Part shown: positions 16,502 to 24,523 of the stretch, one piece after another
How positions within the stretch are numbered: the first letter of the stretch is position 1
Layout of the letters: each line of letters begins with the position of its first letter
Assembly: GCA_002371625.1 (NCBI GenBank)
Contig: DFFV01000057.1
Coordinates: 1 to 34,789, forward strand
Direction: 5' to 3'
Source of the DNA: Ruminococcus sp. UBA3767
Lineage (GTDB): Bacteria; Bacillota; Clostridia; Oscillospirales; Ruminococcaceae
Length of the DNA stretch: 34,789 nt
Position numbers and translations under genes: made by a program
Notes under the pieces: model-generated
What the model was told of the DNA's origin: nothing
The model's input: only the letters and a program-made list of their open reading frames with translations
Databases searched by the model: none

Positions 16502-17374
16502 TCAGTATTGATTATTGCCGTTTGCTGAGCTTGCTTTGTTTACAAAAGCAACTGTTGCGATTATTCCTGCACAGGCTATCCACAAAAGATAATACCAGGC
16601 ATTGAATGAGTATACAAGATGTTTGCTTTCATTTGCAGCAATTGCGAAAACACTTTTGATATATATCATTATCAATAGCTGTGCAATTACAGCTATTGAT
16701 GAGAAAACAAGCAGCTTTTGTATTTTTTGATTGTCCCTTGTTTTTGTGCCAACGGATTTGTACAGCTCATAAATAGTCATGGCGGTAAATACTGCTGCAG
16801 TGATCGCTAAGCAATACTCTAATACCATAACTATCCTTGCCAACGTAGTGCTGTATTCCGGCTTTGTTTTGATAGTAACGCCACGGATAGTAACAGGATC
16901 GGGCACGTCGTCGTAATGCTTGCTTGCCTCCCAGATACCGTCCATAGCTTTCCAGGAGGATATATCAGTAGATAAATTGTAACCTTTACTTTCATAATAC
17001 CTGGGAGTCGAATCAATACTGATAGTGTTAAAGAATACAGCAAATATTGAGAAAAGGTTCAGAGCAAGCAGTATGAAGATGTATGTTGATTTTTTCTTCA
17101 GCGCATCAGAAACTTTTATTGGAGCACGGTTAGTGGTGCTGCCGCTTGAAGAGATCACAGGTTCACCGCAGCTTCTGCAGAATGTTTCGTTTGAATTGAT
17201 AGCAGCGCCGCATTTGGAGCAGAAACCGCCGGCTGCAGTTCTTGAGGAAGTATTCATCTGCGGTCGTGGCTTTGGCGGCTGCTGAGTGGTTGAGCCGTTG
17301 TTTACTGCAGTGCCGCATACGGGGCAAGCTGTTGTTCCCGGGTATATGTTTTTACCGCAATTAGGACAGATCAT
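16502..17374 (-). CDS. Double zinc-ribbon, four-TM membrane protein
   Basis: 290 aa. Two zinc ribbons stand at the N-terminus: C3-C6 with C18-C21 (CPNCGK..CPVCGT) and a second after a Pro/Gln/Asn linker ('FCSKCGAA' and 'FCRSCGEP', about 51-71). Four hydrophobic helices follow at about 93-115, 173-198, 214-237 and 253-275; the loop between the first two (~117-170) is probably extracellular. The zinc ribbons would lie in the cytosol. The start has aaggtg 7 nt upstream. Zinc-ribbon/TM proteins of this kind are common in Firmicutes and mostly unexplained; here the operon suggests association with the kinase. Confidence 0.8.
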   Translation of the reverse strand: MICPNCGKNIYPGTTACPVCGTAVNNGSTTQQPPKPRPQMNTSSRTAAGGFCSKCGAAINSNETFCRSCGEPVISSSGSTTNRAPIKVSDALKKKSTYIFILLALNLFSIFAVFFNTISIDSTPRYYESKGYNLSTDISSWKAMDGIWEASKHYDDVPDPVTIRGVTIKTKPEYSTTLARIVMVLEYCLAITAAVFTAMTIYELYKSVGTKTRDNQKIQKLLVFSSIAVIAQLLIMIYIKSVFAIAANESKHLVYSFNAWYYLLWIACAGIIATVAFVNKASSANGNNQY

Positions 17375-17395
17375 ATTTTATCACCTTTTTACTTA

Positions 17396-18022
17396 TCAGA
17401 TTTTTTTATATTCGTGTTTTCTTCCGCTTTCGCCCGACAAAACAAGCTCCGACGAGGTCAGCTTTTCGATAGTGTAGTATCGGTCCTTTTCACCATCCGG
17501 TCTTTCGCTGAACATCAGCTTGTCGCCGTCAATAGTGTAATAGACGGTATCGATCCTATCGTCTTCGATATATGTTGTCCAGCGTCCGTCGCTGTCAAAT
17601 TCCTCTACCTTTGGAATCACATCGTCCCCTACTGCTGCCCATTTTCCGATAATGAGCTGCTTTTTGGTTCGGAATATCACAAAGTAGCAGGTAAGTAATA
17701 ATGCAATCACAACAAAAACTGCAATCACGGTGAGCACACCTTTTGAGCTTGAGTTTTGTTGAGCTGTTGGCTTGTTGAATACCTGCGGTTGTGGTTGAGG
17801 CTGTGGAATCGGCTGCGGTTGTGGAGTTGGCTGCGGCTGGGGAGTTGGCTGCGGTGAAGGTGAGTTATTTGAAAAGCTTCCGCTTCTGTGCCACTGATCC
17901 TGATCGGTACTGATATTATCATTTGATGAAGCTGAGCTTGCGGATCGGATCTGTTTTGTGCCGCACACAGGACAGATATCAGTTGAGCCGCTTAGCTTTT
18001 TACCGCAATTTGAGCAGGTCAT
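17396..18022 (-). CDS. Zinc-ribbon membrane protein with lipocalin-like outer domain
   Basis: 208 aa in modules. These are a zinc ribbon (CSNCGK .. CPVCGT, residues 3-21), a Ser/Asn-rich linker, a Pro-Gln repeat (about 55-80), one TM (95-117), and a C-terminal beta-rich domain (123-205) that starts 'LIIGKWAAVGDDVIPKVEEF' and contains 'DGRWTTYIEDDRIDTVYYTI' and 'YYTIEKLTSSELVLSG'. That pattern resembles the small lipocalin-like / DUF5640-type domains found outside the membrane. AGGAGG lies 9 nt before ATG 18022. The ribbon is inferred to be cytosolic and the beta domain external. Confidence 0.82.
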   Translation of the reverse strand: MTCSNCGKKLSGSTDICPVCGTKQIRSASSASSNDNISTDQDQWHRSGSFSNNSPSPQPTPQPQPTPQPQPIPQPQPQPQVFNKPTAQQNSSSKGVLTVIAVFVVIALLLTCYFVIFRTKKQLIIGKWAAVGDDVIPKVEEFDSDGRWTTYIEDDRIDTVYYTIDGDKLMFSERPDGEKDRYYTIEKLTSSELVLSGESGRKHEYKKI

Positions 18023-18046
18023 GATTACATTCCTCCTATCAGAGCT

Positions 18047-19129
18047 TTATTTATTCAGCTGAGCATTCTGCTTGACTGAGTTTACAGAAAAATTGCTGTT
18101 GTTTTCATCTGAGATCTTTACATCACAGTCCAGTAGTTTCTGATCTGCTTTGTCAGGGTTTATCGTAGCATAATCCTGTAAAGTGATCTCAGCGGAGCTG
18201 TAATCGAGCTTGTAAACAATTATACAGTATCCGCTGGGGTATTCGGGCGGACCGACACCGCTGTTGACGGTGGTCGAAAAAAGCATACCCTTACTTTTGC
18301 AGTACCCGATGGTACTGCCGCAGTGACCCTTGGAGATGAGTTTGGATGAACCTGATGAAGCATCAAATCTGTATATCTCCACCTCACCCATTCTCGCACC
18401 TGTCATGAAGTGGATAACAAGCTCCTGAACCCCGTCATTGTTGATGTCACAAACAAAAAACGAGGTGCTTATGTTATTATCGTAATTGTACTTTGAAGTA
18501 TTGATAACATCGGCATAGCTTTTATATATCTCATCATTCTCGGCTTTTACAGTTGCTGCGGCAGTTTCTTTTTTACGGGCAGTCGTAGTCGTTTCGGCAG
18601 GTGAGGCCGTAGTTTCCGTATTGGTCTGGGTGTCATATTTGCCCATGCTTCTTCTCAGCTTTTCGGTATCCGAAAGTGAGCTGTCGTTCGGCGAACTCCA
18701 GTCGCCCATGCTTTTCCTCAGCCTTTCCAGGTCGTCCATTGATTCCTCGGATACTGTTTTTTCAGTTGATACCTCCGTTGTTGTCTGCCCCGATGTGACA
18801 GCATTTTCTGAGGGGCTTTCCGGAGTAGTCTTTTGCACATCATCTGTGAGCAGGTTTGGGATAAGCACACAAGCTGCACCTATCACGCAGACAGCTGAAA
18901 TGGCGATAGCAATTATCTTGCCGTTGCTTTTTGGCCTGTTTGCCATTCGGCTCACCGCCTTACGTTCTTTTGGAACGTTATTTGCGTAATAGCTGTATCC
19001 CGTATCTTTTTGTACATTGCCCGCTGAACTGCTTTGTGCTGTATCTGTTCGTGCTGTGGGTGTGCCGCATACCTGACATACGGTCTGTGAATCATCAAGT
19101 ATTTTGCCGCATTTTTGACACATTTTCAT
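18047..19129 (-). CDS. Zinc-ribbon membrane protein with repeated SMGDW linker and Asp-rich outer domain
   Basis: 360 aa. An N-terminal zinc ribbon (C4-C7, C18-C21) is followed by a Ser/Thr-rich cytosolic segment and a single TM (~70-91). The outer linker (133-164) carries two related motifs, 'DLERLRKSMGDW' and 'DTEKLRRSMGK', separated by SSPNDSSLS. A Thr-rich spacer precedes an external domain with 'VCDINNDGVQELVIHF', a DxNxDG calcium-loop or FG-GAP-like element. The gene is a paralogue of 19662-21050: the linker DNA (18641-18728) differs from 20526-20613 at only about ten positions. The C-terminal domain differs from its paralogue outside the Asp loop. No catalytic site is seen. Confidence 0.82.
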   Translation of the reverse strand: MKMCQKCGKILDDSQTVCQVCGTPTARTDTAQSSSAGNVQKDTGYSYYANNVPKERKAVSRMANRPKSNGKIIAIAISAVCVIGAACVLIPNLLTDDVQKTTPESPSENAVTSGQTTTEVSTEKTVSEESMDDLERLRKSMGDWSSPNDSSLSDTEKLRRSMGKYDTQTNTETTASPAETTTTARKKETAAATVKAENDEIYKSYADVINTSKYNYDNNISTSFFVCDINNDGVQELVIHFMTGARMGEVEIYRFDASSGSSKLISKGHCGSTIGYCKSKGMLFSTTVNSGVGPPEYPSGYCIIVYKLDYSSAEITLQDYATINPDKADQKLLDCDVKISDENNSNFSVNSVKQNAQLNK

Positions 19130-19147
19130 GATCGGCCGGCACCTTTC

Positions 19148-19648
19148 TTAACGAAATGGATTTGTTTTACCGCAGTTTAAGCAAAAATCACCTTTGTTCA
19201 CCGTTGAACATACAGGGCACACCCAATCGCTGTGAGGAGCTGTGCTTCCTGTAAATGCTTGATGTTGCTGCGGCGGAACCTGCTGAGCATAGATAGGCTG
19301 CTGCGGTGGAACCTGCTGATCATAGATAGGCTGCGGCGGCGGAACCTGCTGATCATAGATAGGCTGCTGTGGCGGAACCTGCTGTTCGTAGAACGGCTGC
19401 TGCGGAGCATTGTTCGCATAAGTTGGCTGCTGCGGAGCATCCTGCTTTGCAACGGCTCTTGGCTTGAGAACTGCAAGCAGCAGACCGATCCAGCCGAGCA
19501 GAAAACCGCATAAAAACCAGTGTCCCTTGGGATGTCCCTTGCTTTTTACAATAGCTTCGCAGGCAAATCCGCAGACAAATGCGCTTACCAGAACTATTAC
19601 CGAATACATAACTATCGTTGATGTATTAAACTGAACTGTTGTATTCAA
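19148..19648 (-). CDS. Two-TM protein with 11-residue Pro/Gln/Tyr repeats and C-terminal zinc ribbon
   Basis: About 166 aa from TTG 19646-19648, which has GAGGTG 6 nt upstream; the next upstream in-frame start (19690) would overlap the preceding gene by 29 nt and has no better ribosome site. Two hydrophobic helices ('YSVIVLVSAFVCGFACEAIV' and 'WFLCGFLLGWIGLLLAVL') flank a basic GHPKGH turn. The tail has four to five repeats of QQVPPQQPIYD, then a zinc ribbon (CPVCST..CLNCGK). Unlike its neighbours the ribbon is C-terminal, so the tail is probably cytosolic. The Tyr-containing repeat resembles low-complexity interaction regions. Confidence 0.72.
   Translation of the reverse strand: MNTTVQFNTSTIVMYSVIVLVSAFVCGFACEAIVKSKGHPKGHWFLCGFLLGWIGLLLAVLKPRAVAKQDAPQQPTYANNAPQQPFYEQQVPPQQPIYDQQVPPPQPIYDQQVPPQQPIYAQQVPPQQHQAFTGSTAPHSDWVCPVCSTVNKGDFCLNCGKTNPFR
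19272..19403 (-). repeat. 33-bp tandem repeats inside the two-TM zinc-ribbon gene
   Basis: Near-identical units begin at 19272, 19305, 19338 and 19371 with an exact 33-bp period (11 codons). A more diverged unit follows to about 19436. They keep frame, so copy number can change by slippage without destroying the protein. Confidence 0.9.
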
Positions 19649-19661
19649 AGTTATCACCTCG

Positions 19662-21050
19662 TTATATTTTATTAAAAACTTCGCTGCCAAAAGGCTTTAT
19701 GCTGTTATCCGCAGTATAGCTGAAAGAGTAATACGAATCCATAAGTGCTTTTTTGCGCTGCTGCTGATCCATTGAATTCATATACTGCTGATAGTTTATA
19801 GTTTTGATATTAGCCTTGAGCGGAGTCATAGCTGAATATGTGCTGTTGTAAATGCTTTTTGCCTGTGAGGCAGATATCCTGCCGCTGTCCTGAAGAGAAG
19901 CAGAAAAAGCATTTGCTTCACCCTGACGAGTATCATAAGAGTAGCTAAGTATATTCCTTTTGCTCTGGTCGGGGTTTGTGGTGTTAAAGTCATATTTATA
20001 TATTGTGAAAGTTCCTGCGTACTTGGGATCAATATTACCCGGATCGCTTGTATAGCGGTAGAACTGCGTGTGCATAAATACGAGCTTTCCGCTGCTTTCT
20101 TTGTATGCCTGCATAACAAAGGCGTTGTGACCGTGCTTTCCAAGATGGGCGTTATCCGGTCTTAAATGAACTGTTCCGCCGTTTCCGCCGTTTATCATAA
20201 CATCAAAGCAGTATACCTGTCCTTGCCCCATTCCTTCTATACCTCCGACCGAGAAGCCGCCTACTACAAGATCGGGATCTCCGTCGCCGTCCATATCCTG
20301 AAACCACATTTCATCCTCCTGTGTCCCTTCGTGCCCGAGGTAACCATAGTATGTCATAAAAGCAGCTGCCGGGCCTCCGGGCTGCCCCTGGTAAGAGGGA
20401 TCGGTAGTTTCAAGCATTTTCTTTATCATTTCCGGAACAGGCTTTTCGGCAGGCTTTGGCGCAGCTGTCGTCGTTGTGGGAGCAGTTGTTGTGGCGGTAA
20501 CGTCATCTTTTCCGCTGCCATCTTTACCCATGCTTCTTCTCAGCTTTTCTGTATCCGAAAGTGAGCTGTCGTTTGGCGAATGCCAGTCGCCCATGCTTTT
20601 TTTCAGTCTTTCAGCATCTGTCAGTGAGCTTTCATCGCTGTAATTCTCATAGGTCGTGCTTTCTGCTTCCGGTGATTCACTGCTGTAAGCTGTACCTTTC
20701 TCTGAAGCTGATGAGCTGTTGCTGTCCGATGTTTGAATGTCGTCCTTGAACAGCTTTGGAATAAGCAGCGCTGAAGCACCGATCACAATAATAAGTGCAG
20801 CAGCTATCAAAGCAAGCTTTCCGTTGTTGCTTGTTTTTTTTATGCCGCTGTTATTTGCTGCATGCTGCACAGCTTCGCCTGAAAAGGATTGTTTTCCCTG
20901 CGAAAAAAAGCCTGATGAGTGATAACGAGGATCTTTTATGTCATTTGCGTATACCGTATCTGTTCTTTGTACGGGAGTTCCGCATATATGACATACAGTC
21001 TGATCATCACTCAGAAGTTTGCCGCATTTTTTACATTGATAATTACTCAT
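19662..21050 (-). CDS. Zinc-ribbon membrane protein with FG-GAP/EF-like outer domain
   Basis: 462 aa from ATG 21050; a GTG at 21059 is too close to the AAGGA site. The order is zinc ribbon (C6-C9, C20-C23), a cytosolic Ser/Asn-rich segment to 77, TM 78-99, an acidic/Ser linker, the doubled motif 'DAERLKKSMGDW' and 'DTEKLRRSMGK' (144-176), a Thr/Pro spacer, then a large external domain. That domain contains 'QDMDGDGDPDLVVGGF' (252-266), a DxDGDxDxDL loop typical of FG-GAP or calcium-binding repeats, and 'GQVYCFDVMINGG'. It is paralogous to 18047-19129 in the first half. It lies 37 bp downstream of the kinase gene and is probably an exposed sensor or adhesion-type domain joined to a cytosolic ribbon. 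Confidence 0.82.
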   Translation of the reverse strand: MSNYQCKKCGKLLSDDQTVCHICGTPVQRTDTVYANDIKDPRYHSSGFFSQGKQSFSGEAVQHAANNSGIKKTSNNGKLALIAAALIIVIGASALLIPKLFKDDIQTSDSNSSSASEKGTAYSSESPEAESTTYENYSDESSLTDAERLKKSMGDWHSPNDSSLSDTEKLRRSMGKDGSGKDDVTATTTAPTTTTAAPKPAEKPVPEMIKKMLETTDPSYQGQPGGPAAAFMTYYGYLGHEGTQEDEMWFQDMDGDGDPDLVVGGFSVGGIEGMGQGQVYCFDVMINGGNGGTVHLRPDNAHLGKHGHNAFVMQAYKESSGKLVFMHTQFYRYTSDPGNIDPKYAGTFTIYKYDFNTTNPDQSKRNILSYSYDTRQGEANAFSASLQDSGRISASQAKSIYNSTYSAMTPLKANIKTINYQQYMNSMDQQQRKKALMDSYYSFSYTADNSIKPFGSEVFNKI

Positions 21051-21096
21051 TTTTTTCACTATCCTTAAATTATCGTCCTTTAGCTAAACGATATGT

Positions 21097-22359
21097 TTAT
21101 AATAAGAATAACCAAATTATAATAATTATTATTACTACGATCCACGCTATGTAGTATGCTATTTTTCCTTTATTATCTGTATCGTAGTAATAGCTGCCCG
21201 ACAGATTGGAAGAGCTGCTTTGAACAGTGTTATTGGTGCTTTGGTTGCTTACTGAATTTTTGCCAAACTGTTTTAAATACTCTTTAAAATCACCGTCACG
21301 TCTTTTATCCTTTATCTCGTTTTGCTTTATATCCGACTTGATCTGTTTGAGCTTACTGATGTAGCTGCTTTCAAAACTGCACCAGGGACAGCGATCAAGG
21401 TGAGAATAAAACTCGTGTTCGTGCTTTACAGCGCAGCGGCACAGGTTCTTTCTCAGGTCAAGCAGCGCATAATACCAGCTTGCCGCATCAGGTCGGTTAT
21501 CCTTGCTCAGAAATGCCTTTTTGAAAAGCAGCTGTATCTTTGATGGCAGTATGTTTATATCGGGTGCCTGTATAGTTCTCTCAAGTCTGCCGTCAAGGCT
21601 TGTTTCCTTAAAAAATGCACAACGGTAGTTTTTGATATTGCTGACAGGCTGATATTCACTTACAGAAAGGCTTGTTGAAGAACAAGCAAAAGGGTGAACT
21701 CCGTTCATAAGCAGCCTGAAAAGTATAACTGCAAGACAAAAGCAGTCGGTGTTAGTGCTGAAAACCGATCTATTCCTGATGCTCAGGGTATCCAGTCCCT
21801 GAAGCTCGGGAGCTGCGAATTCGGGCGTTGCCACTAAGCAAGGATAGATCTTTCCTGAGGCTGTTCTTATATCATAAGAATCGGTATCCACAAAAGCGAC
21901 CTTGCAATCGCTGGTATTAACAAGTATGTTTTCGGGTTTAAGATCACCGATAATTAAACCATGCTCGTGCAGTGTTCCCACAACAGCAGCAATATTCATT
22001 GCAACGGCAACGTATTTTGCCCACGAGTATTTGCGCCTGTTATCAAACACATAGAAATCTATAAGTTGTTCGTATCCTGAGAGCTTGGTCATCATAAAAC
22101 CGCAGAAATTGCTGTCAATAAACAGCATACATATAGGCCATGAATATTCGGGCAGCAAACGGTAGTCCGTTTCAAGCATCGCTCTGATCTTTTCTTGCCT
22201 GTCCTGAGTTCTGTATTTCGGGTAGTATATTTTCGCAACAACATCAGGTTCGTTTTCTATCTCATATATCTCACCTTCACCGCCGGCGCCGATACATTTT
22301 CCCTTGAGTATATGTACATACCCGTTTTCATCTGTAACAAGTACTGAATTCTTTCCCAT
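21097..22359 (-). CDS. Membrane-anchored Ser/Thr protein kinase of the TerY-P (YegI) triad
   Basis: 420 aa. Kinase domain about 15-300: glycine loop GAGGEGEIY (24-32), ATP Lys43 (VAKIY), catalytic loop 'GDLKPENIL' with Asp139 (His-Arg of HRD replaced by Ile-Gly), metal-binding segment 'VDTDSY' in place of DFG (Asp158), and 'TPEFAAPEL' as the APE motif. After the kinase comes a Cys/His cluster C307, C309, H313, H315, C324, C327 ending in CPWC, a probable zinc module found in this kinase subgroup. A charged and Ser/Asn-rich linker and one C-terminal TM (399-419) follow, so the enzyme faces the cytosol. It sits directly after the PP2C and vWA genes, matching the E. coli yegL-yegK-yegI type set. 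Confidence 0.9.
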   Translation of the reverse strand: MGKNSVLVTDENGYVHILKGKCIGAGGEGEIYEIENEPDVVAKIYYPKYRTQDRQEKIRAMLETDYRLLPEYSWPICMLFIDSNFCGFMMTKLSGYEQLIDFYVFDNRRKYSWAKYVAVAMNIAAVVGTLHEHGLIIGDLKPENILVNTSDCKVAFVDTDSYDIRTASGKIYPCLVATPEFAAPELQGLDTLSIRNRSVFSTNTDCFCLAVILFRLLMNGVHPFACSSTSLSVSEYQPVSNIKNYRCAFFKETSLDGRLERTIQAPDINILPSKIQLLFKKAFLSKDNRPDAASWYYALLDLRKNLCRCAVKHEHEFYSHLDRCPWCSFESSYISKLKQIKSDIKQNEIKDKRRDGDFKEYLKQFGKNSVSNQSTNNTVQSSSSNLSGSYYYDTDNKGKIAYYIAWIVVIIIIIIWLFLL

Positions 22360-22373
22360 ATTTTCTCCACGAC

Positions 22374-23801
22374 CTATTCGTTAGTTTGCTTGTCCTGATC
22401 ATCAGCCTGGTCATTTTCATCGTCACGGTTGTTTTTGTCTTCCTGTTCGGTCTTTTCTTTCTTCCCGGCTTCTTCTTTTTCGGGCTTCTTGTTATTATCA
22501 GGCTCCGTAATTTGTTCAGCCTTTGATCCGTTTTTCCCGTCAACATTTTTATTATTATCAGGCTCCGTAATTTGTTCAGCCTTTGATCCGTTTTTCCCGT
22601 CAACTTTTTTCTGCTGCTTCTGAGAAGACCCGTTCTCTTCTTTTGTCGTTATGTTAAAAGGTATCGTCTTCAGATCTGTTCTGCTGTTGTCGTCAGATGG
22701 TGGTCTCAGGATAAGGACACAAAGCAGGATAACTGTAACAATGAAAAGAAAAGCCATGATGATACCTGAGATAAGCATATTTCTGCGCAGCTTGCTGATC
22801 GTTCTGTTCTTTTGCGCTATGGTCCTGGTAAGAGCTTGTATGTGCTGATTTTGCTTTTCAATACTTGACTGCAAAGTGCTTATATCTGTATCATTTTTGC
22901 CAACCGGAGGTACATCGGTATCGTCATTTGCCGCCGGCGTTCTCCGGTAGATTATATTCAGCATATTCTCATGAAGCGCTTCCAAATCGGGCATCTTGTA
23001 ATAGCTTTTGTCCTTGAGAGCAGGCATTATTTCGGTGTTGATAACACCCACCAGAGTTTTATCGTCGCTTATATTCTGATCGTGGCTGAACTTTTCAGAT
23101 GAGATATAATCAGAGATCTTTTTTTGCAGCACAACAAAATCCTCACTGTTGTTAGCCTTGAGGATATTTCTGTCCATAAACTTGCGGATAAATGGTATAA
23201 CTATCGGCGGCTTGTTGTTTTTCAAAAGGGGAGAGCAGACAAGGTCAAAAATGCCGTCGGTCATCATTGTGAATGCGCAGACCTGCTCGCTGCATTTATT
23301 GAAACTCCAGTATTTTTCTCCGTTGAGAAGCGGATGAGTCTCATTAAAATTCTCGCCCTTTTCCGCTTCGGTGATGCGCTCGTAATCGCCCTGATAGGTC
23401 AGTGCGATGATCCCGCCGTCGCCGCAGTGCCCGAAATACAGGTCGCTTCCGTTATAAAGCGCAACAGTCAGCGTTGAATTATATTCAGTCGGCGGTATCC
23501 CGTTGCTATCTGCAGCTTTTATAGTTTCGTTATAAGCAGCGATAAAAGCGCCTTTCAGAGCCTGAAGATGATATTCGTCCGAAGAGGGCGAGGAAAAATT
23601 GTTTTTTAAATGTTCAAAAACGGTGTCCACTGCGAGCTTTGCTCCAACTTCCGAATGCTTTGCACTTCCGAGTCCGTCAGCTATCGCAGCAGCGATATAT
23701 CCGTTATCAAGATAACAAACACCGCTGTGATCCTGACATACGCCGCCTTCATGCTCAAGATGCGCAGTGCCTATTGCAGAAACATAATAACTTCCAAGCA
23801 T
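22374..23801 (-). CDS. PP2C-type phosphatase with TM anchor and repeat tail
   Basis: 475 aa. PP2C-like domain (1-258) with the metal Asps in place: Asp24 (CQDHSG), Asp42 (AIADGLGSAKHSEVGA), Asp128 (GHCGDGG), Asp182 (MMTDGIFD) and Asp246-247 (ISDDKT). It therefore should be an active Mn/Mg phospho-Ser/Thr phosphatase, the counterpart of the next-gene kinase. A coiled coil (~310-340), a TM (342-365) and an external Lys/Glu-rich tail follow; the tail contains a perfect 20-residue tandem duplication (400-439, DGKNGSKAEQITEPDNN). The variant Gly-Ser sequence after ADG groups it with YegK-type phosphatases. The gap from the vWA gene is 11 bp and to the kinase 14 bp. The extracellular tail is unusual for a PP2C enzyme. 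Confidence 0.9.
   Translation of the reverse strand: MLGSYYVSAIGTAHLEHEGGVCQDHSGVCYLDNGYIAAAIADGLGSAKHSEVGAKLAVDTVFEHLKNNFSSPSSDEYHLQALKGAFIAAYNETIKAADSNGIPPTEYNSTLTVALYNGSDLYFGHCGDGGIIALTYQGDYERITEAEKGENFNETHPLLNGEKYWSFNKCSEQVCAFTMMTDGIFDLVCSPLLKNNKPPIVIPFIRKFMDRNILKANNSEDFVVLQKKISDYISSEKFSHDQNISDDKTLVGVINTEIMPALKDKSYYKMPDLEALHENMLNIIYRRTPAANDDTDVPPVGKNDTDISTLQSSIEKQNQHIQALTRTIAQKNRTISKLRRNMLISGIIMAFLFIVTVILLCVLILRPPSDDNSRTDLKTIPFNITTKEENGSSQKQQKKVDGKNGSKAEQITEPDNNKNVDGKNGSKAEQITEPDNNKKPEKEEAGKKEKTEQEDKNNRDDENDQADDQDKQTNE
22492..22604 (-). repeat. Perfect tandem duplication, 60-bp period, in the phosphatase gene
   Basis: The 53-bp stretch 22492-22544 recurs without a difference at 22552-22604, exactly 60 bp on. 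It encodes two identical 20-residue units in the outer tail. Identity at silent sites shows that the duplication is recent or homogenised. Confidence 0.95.
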
Positions 23802-23812
23802 AGTATTCGCCC

Positions 23813-24523
23813 TTAATCAAGCGGAACTCTGAACATTGATTCAGGAGTTTCAACATTCAGTGCACCTGTTTCGGCAGTGCTGTTTCTAAGTGCGTCAAGG
23901 CTTGAAGAAACAAATTTGAACAGACTTGTAAAATCGCAGTTTTTAAGACCGTAGATGTTTTCGGGCTTGAAGATAGTCTGCATAATATCTGCTCTGAATC
24001 CGTCAACTCCAACGCAGTAAGCTACCGCTTTCTTGTTGTCCTCCATCCATCTTAGTCTTTTAGCGTGGAGAATATAGTCATCGTTTGGTGCACCGTCAGT
24101 TATGCAGAAAAGCCAAGGTCTGAAATATGGAGTACCTGCTTCGTTATACAGCTTTTTTTGTTTTGTTATAAGATCCATTCCCATATCAAGTGCGCCGCCC
24201 ATTGCAGTAAGTCCGCTTGCTTTCAGCTCGGGGATATCCATATCCTCAACGGGTCTGAAACCTTGTACAAGATCTATTGTGCTGTTAAAGGTTATAACTG
24301 CTACGTCGATACACGCCTTTGCGTGTTTATCAAGGCTTGCCAGAGTCTGCTTCTTGAACACTCTCAGTCCTTCGTTCAGCTGACCGATAGCGTTATTCTG
24401 TTCCATAGAGCTTGATGTATCAAGCAAAAAAACACACGCAACGTGTTTTTCGGTTGCGTATTTCACAACAGGAATATCAAACTCATTACCCTGATTTTCA
24501 TTAAAGCCCATTTGTTGTAACAT
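23813..24523 (-). CDS. TerY/YegL-type vWA domain protein
   Basis: 236 aa, essentially one von Willebrand A domain with an intact MIDAS metal site: Asp35-x-Ser37-x-Ser39 in 'FLLDTSSSM', Thr106 in 'SGLTAMGG' and Asp143 in 'FCITDGAPND'. There is no signal peptide or TM, so it is cytosolic. Sequence style (VKYATEKHVACVFLLDTSSSM, 'GGALDMGMDLI') matches the TerY/YegL group. It is the first gene of the operon and is followed by phosphatase and kinase; in this triad the vWA protein is thought to be a metal-dependent scaffold or substrate. GGGAGA lies just upstream of ATG 24523; a second Met at 24511 is possible. Confidence 0.92.
   Translation of the reverse strand: MLQQMGFNENQGNEFDIPVVKYATEKHVACVFLLDTSSSMEQNNAIGQLNEGLRVFKKQTLASLDKHAKACIDVAVITFNSTIDLVQGFRPVEDMDIPELKASGLTAMGGALDMGMDLITKQKKLYNEAGTPYFRPWLFCITDGAPNDDYILHAKRLRWMEDNKKAVAYCVGVDGFRADIMQTIFKPENIYGLKNCDFTSLFKFVSSSLDALRNSTAETGALNVETPESMFRVPLD

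Noticed and set aside
19272..19436. Regularly spaced repeats considered as a CRISPR array
   Set aside because: The units are contiguous 33-bp in-frame coding repeats without spacers.
22328..22603. Second frame of the phosphatase tail repeats as a separate small gene
   Set aside because: It arises because the 60-bp repeat is open in more than one frame; the PP2C frame continues through it and explains the sequence.
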